14,158 nt of DNA from CALHAX01 sp039816705 (GCA_039816705.1 JBCBXF010000063.1:1-14158); one strand, 5' to 3'. Positions 1 through 8,566 are shown, counted from the first letter of the stretch. Numbers and translations are program-made. The notes: a model not told the origin generated them from the sequence alone.

Positions 1-1203
1 AACGGTTGCCGCGGCCCCGGCGAGCCGGCACGCAAACTCTTCAATTCTCCGGGTGTCAACGCCATCGATGGACTGGATCAGATCCTGTGAGGAGACCACA
101 CGGCCGTAGCTCAGCAAGTGCCGCGCCATTTGCTCCGCGCGCATGCTCGAACTCTCAAGCCCCATCAACAGCCCGGACTTGAGCTGCGCCTTCGCACGAC
201 CGAGCTCCTGCGCGGTTGGACCAGAAGAGGCGAGTTCCGAAATCTCACCATCGATAACGCCGGCAAGCTCGGCAATCTGCTCACGTGAAGATGCAGCGTA
301 CACACCGAACAAACCGGCATCTACCAGCCCCCAGCAGTAGGCATAGATGCTGTAGCATAGGCCTCGTTCTTCGCGCGCTTTCTGAAACAGCCTCGAAGAC
401 ATCCCACCGCCCAGCAAACCGGCAAACACTTGAGCGGTAAAATAGTCTGAGGTGCCGAGCGGCGGCGCCGACCAGCCGAGCACAATATGTGATTGCTCGA
501 TCTCGCGCGTGATATGCTCCGCGCCGCCCGTGAACTTCACGGCCATGTCGGGCTCACGATGCACGCTTCGAAAGTGCGCATCTGAAAAGTGTGCACTCAT
601 CGCCTCGACAAGCGCAGCATGCGATACGGCCCCGGCCGCGCTTACCACGATACGTGACGGATGATAATGCGCCGCCAGATAGGCGCGCAGCTCTTCTGAA
701 TCAAAATTCGCGAGCGTCTCAGGTGTGCCGAGGATGGAACGCCCGACCGACTGGCCGGCAAACGCCAGCGACTGCGCCGTATCGAAAACAAGATCATCCG
801 GTGTGTCGTGTGCCGCCGCGATCTCCTGCGCGATGACATCCTTCTCGCGCGCCAGCTCGTCAGGATCGAACTCGGAGTTTTGAAGAATGTCAGCAATCAC
901 ATCGACGGCCAGTCCTACATCCTCTTTCAGGACACGTGCATAGTAGGCCGTCGTCTCAAGGCTGGTTGCGGCGTTGATGTCGCCACCGACATTCTCGATG
1001 GCTTCAGCAATTTCACGTGCACTCCGCCGCGCCGTGCCCTTGAACGCCATATGCTCAAGCAGATGTGATATCCCGTTCTCGTCAGGTCTCTCATCTCGCG
1101 AGCCCGCGCCGACCCAGAACCCGAGCGATGCTGTCTCCAGATGCGGCATTTCTTCCGTCACAACGCGCAACCCGTTCGCCAGTGTCGTGACTTCAACCGT
1201 CAT
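1..1203 (-). CDS. M16 family zinc metallopeptidase (processing-peptidase-like), 3' end cut by window edge
   Basis: The reading frame starts with ATG at 1203 and stays open for 401 codons to the left window edge, so only the last few residues and the stop are missing (family members are usually about 420-430 aa). It has the inverted zinc motif HLLEH at residues 47-51 (His47, His51 ligands, Glu50 catalytic) and the distal ligand Glu127 in the stretch DVIAQEI, the spacing expected for M16B peptidases and the mitochondrial processing peptidase beta subunit. The C-terminal half has the family's Gly-rich stretch LLGGGMSSRLFQ and the ERGLCYSIYAY segment. No signal peptide is seen, so it is probably cytoplasmic. 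Its ATG overlaps the thrC stop (ATGA), implying translational coupling. The substrate is unknown; the bacterial homologs are commonly annotated only as insulinase-like or PqqL-like peptidases. Confidence 0.93.
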   Translation of the reverse strand, partial: MTVEVTTLANGLRVVTEEMPHLETASLGFWVGAGSRDERPDENGISHLLEHMAFKGTARRSAREIAEAIENVGGDINAATSLETTAYYARVLKEDVGLAVDVIADILQNSEFDPDELAREKDVIAQEIAAAHDTPDDLVFDTAQSLAFAGQSVGRSILGTPETLANFDSEELRAYLAAHYHPSRIVVSAAGAVSHAALVEAMSAHFSDAHFRSVHREPDMAVKFTGGAEHITREIEQSHIVLGWSAPPLGTSDYFTAQVFAGLLGGGMSSRLFQKAREERGLCYSIYAYCWGLVDAGLFGVYAASSREQIAELAGVIDGEISELASSGPTAQELGRAKAQLKSGLLMGLESSSMRAEQMARHLLSYGRVVSSQDLIQSIDGVDTRRIEEFACRLAGAAATV

Positions 1204-2609
1204 GCGGCAATCCGGGTCACGCGGCTGCGCTCAAAGATGTAGTCGGCAATCGCAGAGTAATCGTTCGCCATCTCAACCATGCGCTCGTCTGCAGTCATGT
1301 TGGCCTCAAGCCGCGCAGGTCGATCAGGTTCACGACCGACCACCTGGGAGACCGAGGCCGGAAACTTGGCTGGATGTGCGGTCGCAAGCGTAACCATCGG
1401 CGCATCTTTCCGGCGTGACTGTGTACGCGCAACAGAGAGCCCGACGGCGGTATGCGGATCGAGAAGATAGCCAGCCCGCTCCAGCACATCGCGCATGGCG
1501 TCCGCCATCGCGTTTTCATCGGCTCGCCCGGCGAGAAACGCGGCACGCAACCGGGCTTTTTCGTCTGTCGTCAGCGTGAACTGCCCTTGCTGATTAAGCG
1601 CACCCATCAGGGCCCGCACCCGCGCCGGGTCCTCGTCTCCAAGCTCGAAAAGCAGACGCTCGAAGTTGCTGGAAACCTGAATGTCCATGCTCGGGCTGCT
1701 CGAGGGAGCAACGCCAAGCGGCTCATACCGCCCTGTCTCGCAGGTGCGCGCGAGAATATCATTCTGGTTCGTTGCAATGATGAGTTCGCTGACCGGCAAC
1801 CCCATGTGACGTGCAATGTGCCCCGCGAACACATCGCCAAAGTTTCCAGTCGGCACGGAAAAACCAACTTCGCGATCAGGACCACCTAGCGCCGTCGCTG
1901 CGGAGAAATAATAGACCACCTGCGCCATGATCCGCGCCCAGTTGATCGAGTTCACGCCAGCGAGCGACAGCGCATCACGACGCGGCGCATCGTTGAATAG
2001 GGCTTTTACGAATGCCTGACAGTCGTCGAACGTACCTTCAAGCGCGATATTGAAAATATTATCTTCCCGCGCCGTCGTCATCTGGCGACGCTGGACATCG
2101 CTGACCCGACCTTTGGGGTGGAGGATAAACACATCGACAGCCGCGCGACCACGAAACGCCTCGATCGCCGCACCACCCGTATCACCGGACGTTGCGCCGA
2201 CAATGGTCACGCGTCGTCCCCGCGCGATCAGCACACGATCCATGAGCCGCGCAAGAAGTTGCATCGGCACGTCCTTGAACGCGAGCGTCGGGCCATGGAA
2301 GAGTTCGAGGATCCACTCCTGCGGACTGACCTGGACAAGCGGTGCGATCGCCGGATGATGAAACGTCGCGTAGCTCTCATCTATCATCGCGCGGAACGCG
2401 TCCCGCGGGAGGTCGCTCGAAACGAACGGCCACATCACCGCCTCGGCGATATCCTGATACGACGCGGATTGAAATCCCCGGATCATCTCGTGATCCAGCG
2501 TCGGCCAGTGTGCCGGAACGTAGAGCCCGCCGTCACTCGCGAGGCCGGCGAGCAGCGCATCCTCGAACCCGAGAACCGGCGCCTCGCCACGTGTACTGCG
2601 ATACTTCAC
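1200..2609 (-). CDS. thrC: Threonine synthase
   Basis: 469 aa. This PLP enzyme converts O-phosphohomoserine and water to threonine plus phosphate, the last step of threonine biosynthesis, in the cytoplasm. The N-terminus (MKYRSTRGEA) is typical of the long proteobacterial threonine synthases. The PLP-binding lysine is Lys112 in LAFKDV, preceded by ELFHGPT. The phosphate-binding loop ATSGDTGGAA lies at 139-148, and SVPTGNFGDVFAGH follows in the middle of the protein. Length is normal for the family. The start is GTG at 2609; its four bases GTGA overlap the surf1 stop, and no competing start is needed. The stop overlaps the ATG of the M16 peptidase. The gene sits behind the oxidase assembly genes as a metabolic passenger, an arrangement shared by many alphaproteobacteria. 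Confidence 0.97.
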   Translation of the reverse strand: MKYRSTRGEAPVLGFEDALLAGLASDGGLYVPAHWPTLDHEMIRGFQSASYQDIAEAVMWPFVSSDLPRDAFRAMIDESYATFHHPAIAPLVQVSPQEWILELFHGPTLAFKDVPMQLLARLMDRVLIARGRRVTIVGATSGDTGGAAIEAFRGRAAVDVFILHPKGRVSDVQRRQMTTAREDNIFNIALEGTFDDCQAFVKALFNDAPRRDALSLAGVNSINWARIMAQVVYYFSAATALGGPDREVGFSVPTGNFGDVFAGHIARHMGLPVSELIIATNQNDILARTCETGRYEPLGVAPSSSPSMDIQVSSNFERLLFELGDEDPARVRALMGALNQQGQFTLTTDEKARLRAAFLAGRADENAMADAMRDVLERAGYLLDPHTAVGLSVARTQSRRKDAPMVTLATAHPAKFPASVSQVVGREPDRPARLEANMTADERMVEMANDYSAIADYIFERSRVTRIAA

Positions 2610-3349
2610 GGCTGCCGCTTTCGCCTGCCTGACACCATGAAGAACGCGTAGACGCCAGCCAAGGCGAACGCAAGACCGTACCAGGTGATCGCGTACTCGA
2701 GATGACGGTTCGAGAGTTTCACACGTGTCGTGCCGGGAACAGGCCAGCGCAGTGTGTCGCGTGCAGCCGTCTCGCCATCAACCGCAGCGCGCTGATCGAT
2801 GAAGAATGCTTCAAATGACACTTCGGTCTTGTCGACGACAGCGGCCACCATGTTGGAGAGCGAGCGCCAGTAGAAGCGCCGACCTTCAGGATCATTCTCA
2901 GGTGTGAAGATGCTCGTGGTTGCCGGTGCAGCGCGCACGAGGCCTTGCACCGTCTGCGGTCCCATCGGCTCGGAAAGCGGCAGATCTGTCCCGTCAAGCG
3001 GATCGGGCACAAAACCGCGATTGACGAAAACGCGCCGGTCATTCGCCATACGCAGCGGCGTGTACACGTGCCAACCGGCTCGCCCCCGATCGAGAGCGTA
3101 AACCCGGACCGTACGATCGTGCTCGAACGCGCCGCGTGCAGCGACCGGCAGATATTCGATATCCGCTCCGTCAGAATGGTTGCGAGCAACTTGCTCGACA
3201 CTCAACGGCGAGGCGTCGACTCGGGCGGTGATCTTTGCTGTCAGCTCACTTTTCCAGGCGAGGCGCTGGACCTGCCATGTGCCGAGGCCGATCAGGACGG
3301 CAAGCGCCCCGGCGGCGAGCACAGTCACAATGAGGGATGAACGCGTCAC
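2606..3349 (-). CDS. SURF1 family cytochrome oxidase assembly protein
   Basis: 247 aa inner-membrane protein that helps build the heme a3/CuB site of aa3 oxidase (known role of the family; in Paracoccus and Rhodobacter it binds heme a). The architecture is classic: a TM helix at about residues 5-25 ending in GTWQVQRLAWK, a periplasmic domain carrying VFVNRGFVP, and a second TM helix near the C-terminus after NRHLEYAITWYGLA, the family signature. The start is GTG at 3349, giving MTRSSLIV, with a GGAG about 8 bases upstream. It lies about 100 bp downstream of ctaE across a strong hairpin, so its expression may be partly separated from the subunit genes. Its stop overlaps the thrC start by 4 bp. 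Confidence 0.95.
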   Translation of the reverse strand: MTRSSLIVTVLAAGALAVLIGLGTWQVQRLAWKSELTAKITARVDASPLSVEQVARNHSDGADIEYLPVAARGAFEHDRTVRVYALDRGRAGWHVYTPLRMANDRRVFVNRGFVPDPLDGTDLPLSEPMGPQTVQGLVRAAPATTSIFTPENDPEGRRFYWRSLSNMVAAVVDKTEVSFEAFFIDQRAAVDGETAARDTLRWPVPGTTRVKLSNRHLEYAITWYGLAFALAGVYAFFMVSGRRKRQP

Positions 3350-3378
3350 GGATTTATCTCCGCCGAAAAACGCACTTC

Positions 3379-3424
3379 AAACGCAACAGGGCGCGACGAT
3401 TGAAAGCCGCGCCCTGTTGCGTTT
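3379..3424 (-). terminator. Strong hairpin between ctaE and surf1 (terminator or attenuator)
   Basis: A perfect 17-bp inverted repeat has arms at 3379-3395 (AAACGCAACAGGGCGCG) and 3408-3424, with a 12-nt loop. In the minus-strand transcript the stem ends in GCGTTT, and a run of five T follows about 8 nt later. This A-flanked/T-flanked GC-rich stem looks like an intrinsic terminator just after the subunit III stop. Because surf1 follows in the same direction, it may act as a partial terminator or as a 3' stabiliser of the oxidase mRNA. The structure is seen directly; the function is inferred. Confidence 0.7.
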
Positions 3425-3449
3425 CAGCATGCCTTGAACCGTCGTCCGG

Positions 3450-4325
3450 TCACGACGCCCAGATATAGACCGCCGCAAACAGGAAGAGCCAGACGACGTC
3501 AACGAAGTGCCAGTACCAGGCCGCCGCCTCAAATCCGAAGTGCTGCTTTTGCGTGAAATGTCCTTTCACCGCACGCCAGAGACAGACGGCGAGGAAGATC
3601 GTGCCGACGAACACGTGAAATCCATGGAACCCGGTCGCCATGAAAAACGTTGCGCCGTAGATGTGGCCCGAGAAACTGAAGGCAGCGTGACCATACTCAT
3701 ACACCTGCAGCGCGGTGAACAGCACACCGAGCCCTACCGTCGCCGCGAGTCCCCAGATAAGCCCCTGTCGATCATCCTCAAGCAACGCGTGGTGCGCCCA
3801 GGTCACCGTTGTCCCGGAGAGTAGGAGAATAAGCGTATTAACGAGCGGCAGACCCCAGGGATCAAAAACCTTCTCGAATTTGTCCTCCACCGGCTGCGGA
3901 GGCCACGCGCCGCCGGTCAGGGCGTCACGCGCCGTACGGCCAACTTCATTGGCCGTGTCGCCAATCGGGGCCAAGCCGCTCGGCACAAGTGAGGCGTCAA
4001 AAAATGCCCAGAACCACGCGACAAAGAACATGACCTCAGAGGCGATGAACATGATCATGCCGTAGCGCAGGTGCAGCGACACCACTGGTGTGTGATCACC
4101 AGCGTGCGCCTCGCGAATACAGTCACGCCACCAGAAGTACATCGTGGCGAGCACAATTGCGAAACCCGGCACCAACGGCATCAGCGAAGGCTCGCCGGCT
4201 TTGGCATCGACGAAATACTTCACAGCACCGAGCGCAAGCACAAAGGCACCGAGCGAGCCAAGCGCAGGCCAAGGACTTGGATTGACGAGATGATAATCGT
4301 GCTTGTTCGCGTGTCCGTCAGCCAT
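3450..4325 (-). CDS. ctaE: Cytochrome c oxidase subunit III
   Basis: 291 aa integral membrane subunit of the aa3-type oxidase, needed for stability of the complex during turnover. The N-terminus HDYHLVNPSPWP is the normal subunit III opening. The segment GMIMFIASEVMFFVAWFWAFFDASL (written here as a family landmark) carries the conserved helix III glutamate, and about seven hydrophobic helices can be counted. The C-terminal HFGFEAAAWYWHFVDVVWLFLF is the standard subunit III ending. The start is ATG at 4325; no strong Shine-Dalgarno is visible. About 147 bp separate it from ctaG upstream; that gap holds a 10-bp palindrome GCCTTAAGGC (4379-4388) and a small 6-bp hairpin (4366-4380) but no gene. 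The DUF983 gene often found between this gene and surf1 in relatives is absent. Confidence 0.97.
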   Translation of the reverse strand: MADGHANKHDYHLVNPSPWPALGSLGAFVLALGAVKYFVDAKAGEPSLMPLVPGFAIVLATMYFWWRDCIREAHAGDHTPVVSLHLRYGMIMFIASEVMFFVAWFWAFFDASLVPSGLAPIGDTANEVGRTARDALTGGAWPPQPVEDKFEKVFDPWGLPLVNTLILLLSGTTVTWAHHALLEDDRQGLIWGLAATVGLGVLFTALQVYEYGHAAFSFSGHIYGATFFMATGFHGFHVFVGTIFLAVCLWRAVKGHFTQKQHFGFEAAAWYWHFVDVVWLFLFAAVYIWAS

Positions 4326-4472
4326 CGTGTGCTCTGTAGCCCCCTGTCAGGAGATCGCCGTCAATGCGTGCGCCGCACGCCTTAAGGCGCCTGTTCATTT
4401 CTGCCATGGGATCGGATTTAACCCCGTCCCCGTCAAGTCTCTTCGTCGCCCTTGGCAATTGACGCGGGCGGC

Positions 4473-5111
4473 TCAGCCATCCGTCCGCGACGAGCCCGGT
4501 GCCTGCGCCGTCTCTTTCACCGGGAAAAACGTGTAGCTCAAGGTGATCTCGCGAATGTTTCGCGCGTCTGGGTCATCGAGGATTTCGGGATCGATGTAAA
4601 ACGACACTGGCATATCGACGGACTGGCCCGGCGTAAGCGTCTGTTCGGTGAAGCAGAAACACTCGATTTTCGCGAAGTATGCCCCGGCAATTTCAGGTGT
4701 CACGTTGAACGACGCAGTGCCTTTGATTGGCCGATCCGTCGGATTGGACGCGCGGTAGAACGCCAGTTTGTTTTCACCAAGTTTAAGCTCCAACGTGTGC
4801 TGCACCGGACGAAACTTCCATTTCAGCCCCTGCGACGTGTTCGCATCGAATCGCACGGAAATCATCCGATCCACCACGGGGCCGTCGTTCGCCTCAACGC
4901 GCTGCGTCGTGCCACCGAAACCGGTGACTTGGCAGAAGAGCTGATAAAGCGGCACTGCGGCAAACGACAACGCAATCATGCAGGCGACGAGCGTAAAGCC
5001 GCTGATCGCCACGCGCTTGTGACGACGCGCAAGATCGGACGCATCCGTGGCGCCTTCGTAAGCAACCGGAGCGTTGTCCGAGTGCTCACTCTGTTCGGAT
5101 TTCTCACTCAT
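4473..5111 (-). CDS. ctaG: CtaG/Cox11 copper chaperone for the CuB site
   Basis: 212 aa from the chosen start. It is a membrane-anchored periplasmic protein that delivers copper to CuB of subunit I. One TM helix spans about residues 34-55, followed by AAVPLYQLFCQVTGFGGTTQ with Cys60. The immunoglobulin-like copper domain carries the hallmark CFCF at 151-154 (Cys151, Cys153) and MPVSFYIDPEI. An upstream in-frame ATG at 5126 would add five residues, but the ATG at 5111 has GGAGG at the right distance, so 5111 is preferred. This start lies inside the end of the small gene before it (8-bp overlap), so the two are probably coupled. The acidic, Ser-rich first 25 residues are the cytoplasmic tail. 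Confidence 0.96.
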   Translation of the reverse strand: MSEKSEQSEHSDNAPVAYEGATDASDLARRHKRVAISGFTLVACMIALSFAAVPLYQLFCQVTGFGGTTQRVEANDGPVVDRMISVRFDANTSQGLKWKFRPVQHTLELKLGENKLAFYRASNPTDRPIKGTASFNVTPEIAGAYFAKIECFCFTEQTLTPGQSVDMPVSFYIDPEILDDPDARNIREITLSYTFFPVKETAQAPGSSRTDG

Positions 5112-5487
5112 TGCTCGTGCCTCCATTGGTCGGTTCCGTGATCACACGGGTCGGGGCCGCAGGTTTGCCTTCGATCTTCAAGCGCTCGGCAACGTTGCCG
5201 CCAAGGCGAACGATCGTGACAGCGAAGAACAGGTTGACCAGAACGAAAAGCGAAATCGCGATCGCCACATTGCGAATATTGCGCTCGCGCGCCGCCTCGT
5301 CGCGTACAGCAAGCCCTTCGAGGATCGTAAAGACGATCAACATCTGGACCGCGGTTGCCGAGACCGTGACCCACCACGGCAGCCCGGCATTCGTCATCAC
5401 GATAACGCACAAAATGCCCCAGGCCGCAGCCAACCCAACCGGGATGGCGAGCCGTGAACGATCATATCCGCGCTTTACGACAGCCAT
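5104..5487 (-). CDS. Small membrane protein in the CoxF position of the oxidase operon
   Basis: 127 aa with about three hydrophobic helices: roughly residues 14-32, 38-58 and 72-92, joined by a charged loop AVRDEAARERN. The tail of about 30 residues is polar and Pro/Thr-rich. Position between ctaB and ctaG matches the poorly characterised CoxF-like or hypothetical genes of alphaproteobacterial oxidase operons, but I see no diagnostic motif and do not assign a symbol. The ATG at 5487 lies within the end of ctaB (13-bp overlap), and its end overlaps the ctaG start, so it is firmly embedded in the operon. A role in oxidase assembly is inferred from context only. Confidence 0.85.
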   Translation of the reverse strand: MAVVKRGYDRSRLAIPVGLAAAWGILCVIVMTNAGLPWWVTVSATAVQMLIVFTILEGLAVRDEAARERNIRNVAIAISLFVLVNLFFAVTIVRLGGNVAERLKIEGKPAAPTRVITEPTNGGTSNE

Positions 5488-6431
5488 AGACCCACTGCTC
5501 CAAGCGTCTGCGCGCCGATGGTGTTCTCGACCAGCAGGACTGCGAAAATCACGAAGAGATAAAGGATCGAGAACTTGAACAGTTTTCGCGCCGCGTCATC
5601 GCCGGCCTTGCCGTCGCGAACCGTAAAGACCCGCCATGCATCGCGGAGGAAAATCACACCGACGATCGTGGCCGTAATGCCGTAGACCACACCGGCGAAC
5701 CCCATCAAGAACGGCAAGACACCCGTCGGCGCGAGAACGAGACTGTAGAGCCATATCTGTCGACGTGTTTCGTCTGCGCCTCTGACGACAGGCAGCATCG
5801 GGACACCCACCCGCTCGTAGTCCCGGCAACGATAGAGTGCCAACGCCCAGAAATGAGGCGGCGTCCAAAGGAAGATGAGCGCGAACAGCACGACACTTTC
5901 AATGCTGACAGTCCCTGTAGCTGCCGCCCAGCCAACCATCGGCGGAAAAGCCCCTGCCGCGCCGCCAATCACGATATTCTGCGGCGTCGAGCGCTTCAGC
6001 CACATCGTGTAGACGACGAGATAAAAGGCGATGGTGAAAGCGAGAAGGAACGCCGCAACCCAGTTGACCAGCAAGCCCATCGTCAGCACGGCTGCGGCCG
6101 AGAGGAAAATGCCAAACCCGAGAGCATCTTCGGGGGAGACCTTGCCGCGCGGGATCGGCCGGGCGGCCGTGCGCTGCATCTGCGCGTCGATGTCGGCGTC
6201 GTACCACATGTTCAGCGCGCCTGACGCACCCGCCCCGACGCCGATGCAAAGCAACGCCGTGATTGCAAAGACAGGATGGATCGTGCCAGGCGCCGCGACC
6301 ATCCCGGCAAGCGCTGTGAACAGCACAAGCGACATCACACGCGGTTTCAGCAGTGCGATAAAATCGCCGACGTCGGCGCTGGAGCGAAGCGCGCCACGAT
6401 CAAGATCCGACGTTGCGAGTTGAGTGCTCAC
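5475..6431 (-). CDS. ctaB: Protoheme IX farnesyltransferase (heme O synthase)
   Basis: 318 aa UbiA-family integral membrane prenyltransferase. It adds a farnesyl group to heme B to make heme O, the precursor of the heme A used by the aa3 oxidase. The first Asp-rich motif NMWYDADIDAQM gives Asn74, Asp78 and Asp82 (N-x3-D-x3-D), followed by RTAARPIPRGKVSPEDAL. LWTPPHFWALALYRCRDYERVGVPMLP is the standard second conserved region, and about eight to nine helices are visible. The frame is open further upstream, but the GTG at 6431 (MSTQLATSDL) overlaps the previous stop as GTGA and gives the normal family length; the upstream extension would be coded inside the neighbouring gene. Confidence 0.96.
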   Translation of the reverse strand: MSTQLATSDLDRGALRSSADVGDFIALLKPRVMSLVLFTALAGMVAAPGTIHPVFAITALLCIGVGAGASGALNMWYDADIDAQMQRTAARPIPRGKVSPEDALGFGIFLSAAAVLTMGLLVNWVAAFLLAFTIAFYLVVYTMWLKRSTPQNIVIGGAAGAFPPMVGWAAATGTVSIESVVLFALIFLWTPPHFWALALYRCRDYERVGVPMLPVVRGADETRRQIWLYSLVLAPTGVLPFLMGFAGVVYGITATIVGVIFLRDAWRVFTVRDGKAGDDAARKLFKFSILYLFVIFAVLLVENTIGAQTLGAVGLWLS

Positions 6432-6802
6432 AGTTTCACCATTCCAATCACGCCCGGCACCACCACGGCCAGAAACAACATCCATTGAGGCAGCGCCAGG
6501 TAGGCGCACCCGCGTAGCATACCAAGCACGAGGCTCCACGACGCAAAGCTGGACGCCAAACCAACCGCGAACCACCCGAGTTCCACCGCACCCGGTGACC
6601 AGGCGACATAGCCGAGTGCGAGCCCCATCGCGGCAATCGCCAGCGTCACCAAGTGCCAGCAGTAGTAGTTCGTCTGTTTCGCAACGAAGCCGAGATCGTC
6701 ACTCGCAAGCAGCGGCTGCGCGGCGACACGACCGCCTGCAAAAACGTGAAGCAGGCAGATCGCCAGAGACAGGAGAGACGCCGCCGCGAGCCACAGGTTC
6801 AT
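6428..6802 (-). CDS. Uncharacterised four-helix membrane protein inside the oxidase operon
   Basis: 124 aa, almost entirely hydrophobic, with four predicted TM helices. Notable residues are His19 in CLLHVFAGG, a PLLAS motif at about 30-34, and NYYCWHLVT with His50. Similar short proteins with an HxxGG...PLL...YCWHxVT pattern are, as I recall, widespread uncharacterised alphaproteobacterial membrane proteins; I cannot confirm this without a search. It lies between coxA and ctaB, 45 bp after the coxA stop, and its TGA overlaps the GTG of ctaB, which argues for coupled translation with heme O synthase. The two intramembrane-looking histidines could bind heme or a metal, but this is only a suggestion. 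The ATG at 6802 has a weak GGGG upstream. Confidence 0.85.
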   Translation of the reverse strand: MNLWLAAASLLSLAICLLHVFAGGRVAAQPLLASDDLGFVAKQTNYYCWHLVTLAIAAMGLALGYVAWSPGAVELGWFAVGLASSFASWSLVLGMLRGCAYLALPQWMLFLAVVVPGVIGMVKL

Positions 6803-6847
6803 GAAAACCCCATGTCAAACGTAGCAGGCGTCCCTCACGTCAGCGAC

Positions 6848-8455
6848 TTACTTCACTCGTGGCAGTTCCTCGAACTGGTGGAACGGCGGTGGTGACGAGA
6901 GTGTCCACTCGAGTGTCGTCGCACCATCACCCCACGGATTGTCACCGGCCGGCACCTTTTTCATGAACGCCTGAACGACACCCACAAAGAACGCGATCGT
7001 ACCAATCACCGCAATGTACGAGCCGAACGACGACACATAGTTCCACCCGGCGAACGCATCAGGATAATCGACATACCGGCGGGGCATGCCCTGCAGACCA
7101 AGGAAGTGCTGCGGGAAGAAAATCAAGTTCACACCGACGAATGTCAGCCAGAAGTGCACCCGCGCAATGAACGGCGAGTACATGTACCCGGACATCTTCG
7201 GGAACCAGTAATACCAGCCCGCAAAGATGGCGAACACGGCGCCGAGCGAGAGCACGTAGTGAAAGTGGGCGACCACGTAGTATGTGTCGTGGAGGGCACG
7301 ATCGACGCCGGCGTTGGCGAGGACAACGCCCGTCACACCACCGACCGTGAACAGGAAGATAAATCCAAGCGACCACATCATGGGCGTGCGCAACGAAATC
7401 GATCCGCCCCACATCGTTGCGATCCAAGAAAAGATTTTCACGCCGGTCGGCACTGCGATGACCATCGTCGCCGCGACGAAGTACGCCTGCGTGTCGACCG
7501 AAAGGCCAGCGGTGTACATGTGGTGTGCCCAAACGACGAACCCGACGACGCCGATCGCGACCATCGCATAGGCCATGCCCAGATAGCCGAAGATCGGCTT
7601 ACGGGAGAAGGTCGAGACGATGTGAGAGATCATCCCGAAGCCGGGCAGGATGAGGATGTAGACCTCAGGATGCCCGAAGAACCAGAATAGGTGCTGGAAG
7701 AGCACCGGATCACCACCACCGGCCGGATCAAAGAACGTGGTTCCGAAGTTGCGATCCGTCAGCAACATCGTGATCGCACCAGCGAGCACAGGAAGCGACA
7801 GCAGCAGCAGGAAAGCTGTGACGAGCACTGACCACACGAACAGTGGCATCTTGTGCAACGTCATTCCCGGCGCACGCATGTTAAAGATGGTCGTGATGAA
7901 GTTGATCGCGCCGAGGATCGATGACGCACCCGCGACGTGCAACGACAAGATCGCGAGATCCATCGCTGGACCGCCTTGATAAACGGTCGAACTCGAGAGC
8001 GGCGCATAAATCGTCCAACCGCCACCGACACCGTTAGCACCTGGTGGCCCCTCGACGAACATCGACATTACAAGCAGCGCAAAAGCAGCCGGCAACAGCC
8101 AGAACGAGATGTTGTTCATCCGCGGGAACGCCATGTCCGGCGCACCGATCATCAGCGGCACGAACCAGTTGCCGAACCCACCGATCATCGCCGGCATAAC
8201 CATGAAGAAGATCATGATCAGGCCGTGACCCGTCACGAACACATTGTACGTGTGCGGATTGCCGAAGATTTGCATCCCCGGCTCCTGCAACTCGAGCCGA
8301 ATACCAATCGACAGTGCCAGACCGATGATACCCGCGAACATTGCGAACAGCAGGTACATCGTCCCGATATCTTTGTGGTTGGTCGAGTAGACCCAACGCT
8401 TCCATCCTTTAGGGATGTCGTCGTGATGGGCGTCGGCTTCGCCGTAAAGTGCCAT
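6848..8455 (-). CDS. ctaD: Cytochrome c oxidase subunit I (A1-type aa3 heme-copper oxidase)
   Basis: 535 aa catalytic subunit that reduces O2 to water and pumps protons, with 12 TM helices. All key residues are present. Heme a ligands are His77 and His399, and the heme a3 ligand is His397. CuB ligands are His262, His311 and His312, with the cross-linking Tyr266 in GHPEVY. The D-channel has Asp107 (GAPDMAFPRMNN, with Asn114/Asn115) and Glu264. The K-channel lysine is Lys340 (PTGVKIFSW). The E-x-x-Y arrangement next to the CuB histidine marks an A1, mitochondrial-type enzyme rather than ba3, cbb3 or a quinol oxidase. The ATG at 8455 has AGGGAA upstream. It is 111 bp downstream of coxB, forming the core of the operon. 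Confidence 0.98.
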   Translation of the reverse strand: MALYGEADAHHDDIPKGWKRWVYSTNHKDIGTMYLLFAMFAGIIGLALSIGIRLELQEPGMQIFGNPHTYNVFVTGHGLIMIFFMVMPAMIGGFGNWFVPLMIGAPDMAFPRMNNISFWLLPAAFALLVMSMFVEGPPGANGVGGGWTIYAPLSSSTVYQGGPAMDLAILSLHVAGASSILGAINFITTIFNMRAPGMTLHKMPLFVWSVLVTAFLLLLSLPVLAGAITMLLTDRNFGTTFFDPAGGGDPVLFQHLFWFFGHPEVYILILPGFGMISHIVSTFSRKPIFGYLGMAYAMVAIGVVGFVVWAHHMYTAGLSVDTQAYFVAATMVIAVPTGVKIFSWIATMWGGSISLRTPMMWSLGFIFLFTVGGVTGVVLANAGVDRALHDTYYVVAHFHYVLSLGAVFAIFAGWYYWFPKMSGYMYSPFIARVHFWLTFVGVNLIFFPQHFLGLQGMPRRYVDYPDAFAGWNYVSSFGSYIAVIGTIAFFVGVVQAFMKKVPAGDNPWGDGATTLEWTLSSPPPFHQFEELPRVK

Positions 8456-8566
8456 GGCCAGGTTCCCTGTCTGTCTGCCCGTTCCAGCGCACCGATCAGA
8501 AGCGGCGGCGCCGAGGATACATTGTTGTCAGGACGCGATGCTCAGCGCGGCAAAATGAGTGGCGGG

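Noticed and set aside
4452..5141. Long open frame on the plus strand opposite ctaG (229 codons), and similar ones at 7106-7690 and 7937-8755 opposite ctaD
   Set aside because: They are antisense to clear, conserved oxidase genes, are rich in Arg/His/Asp as expected for shadow frames in GC-rich DNA, and have no family resemblance.
6432..6575. N-terminal extension of ctaB
   Set aside because: It lies wholly within the upstream four-helix gene, and the GTG at 6431 gives the normal family length with a GTGA overlap.
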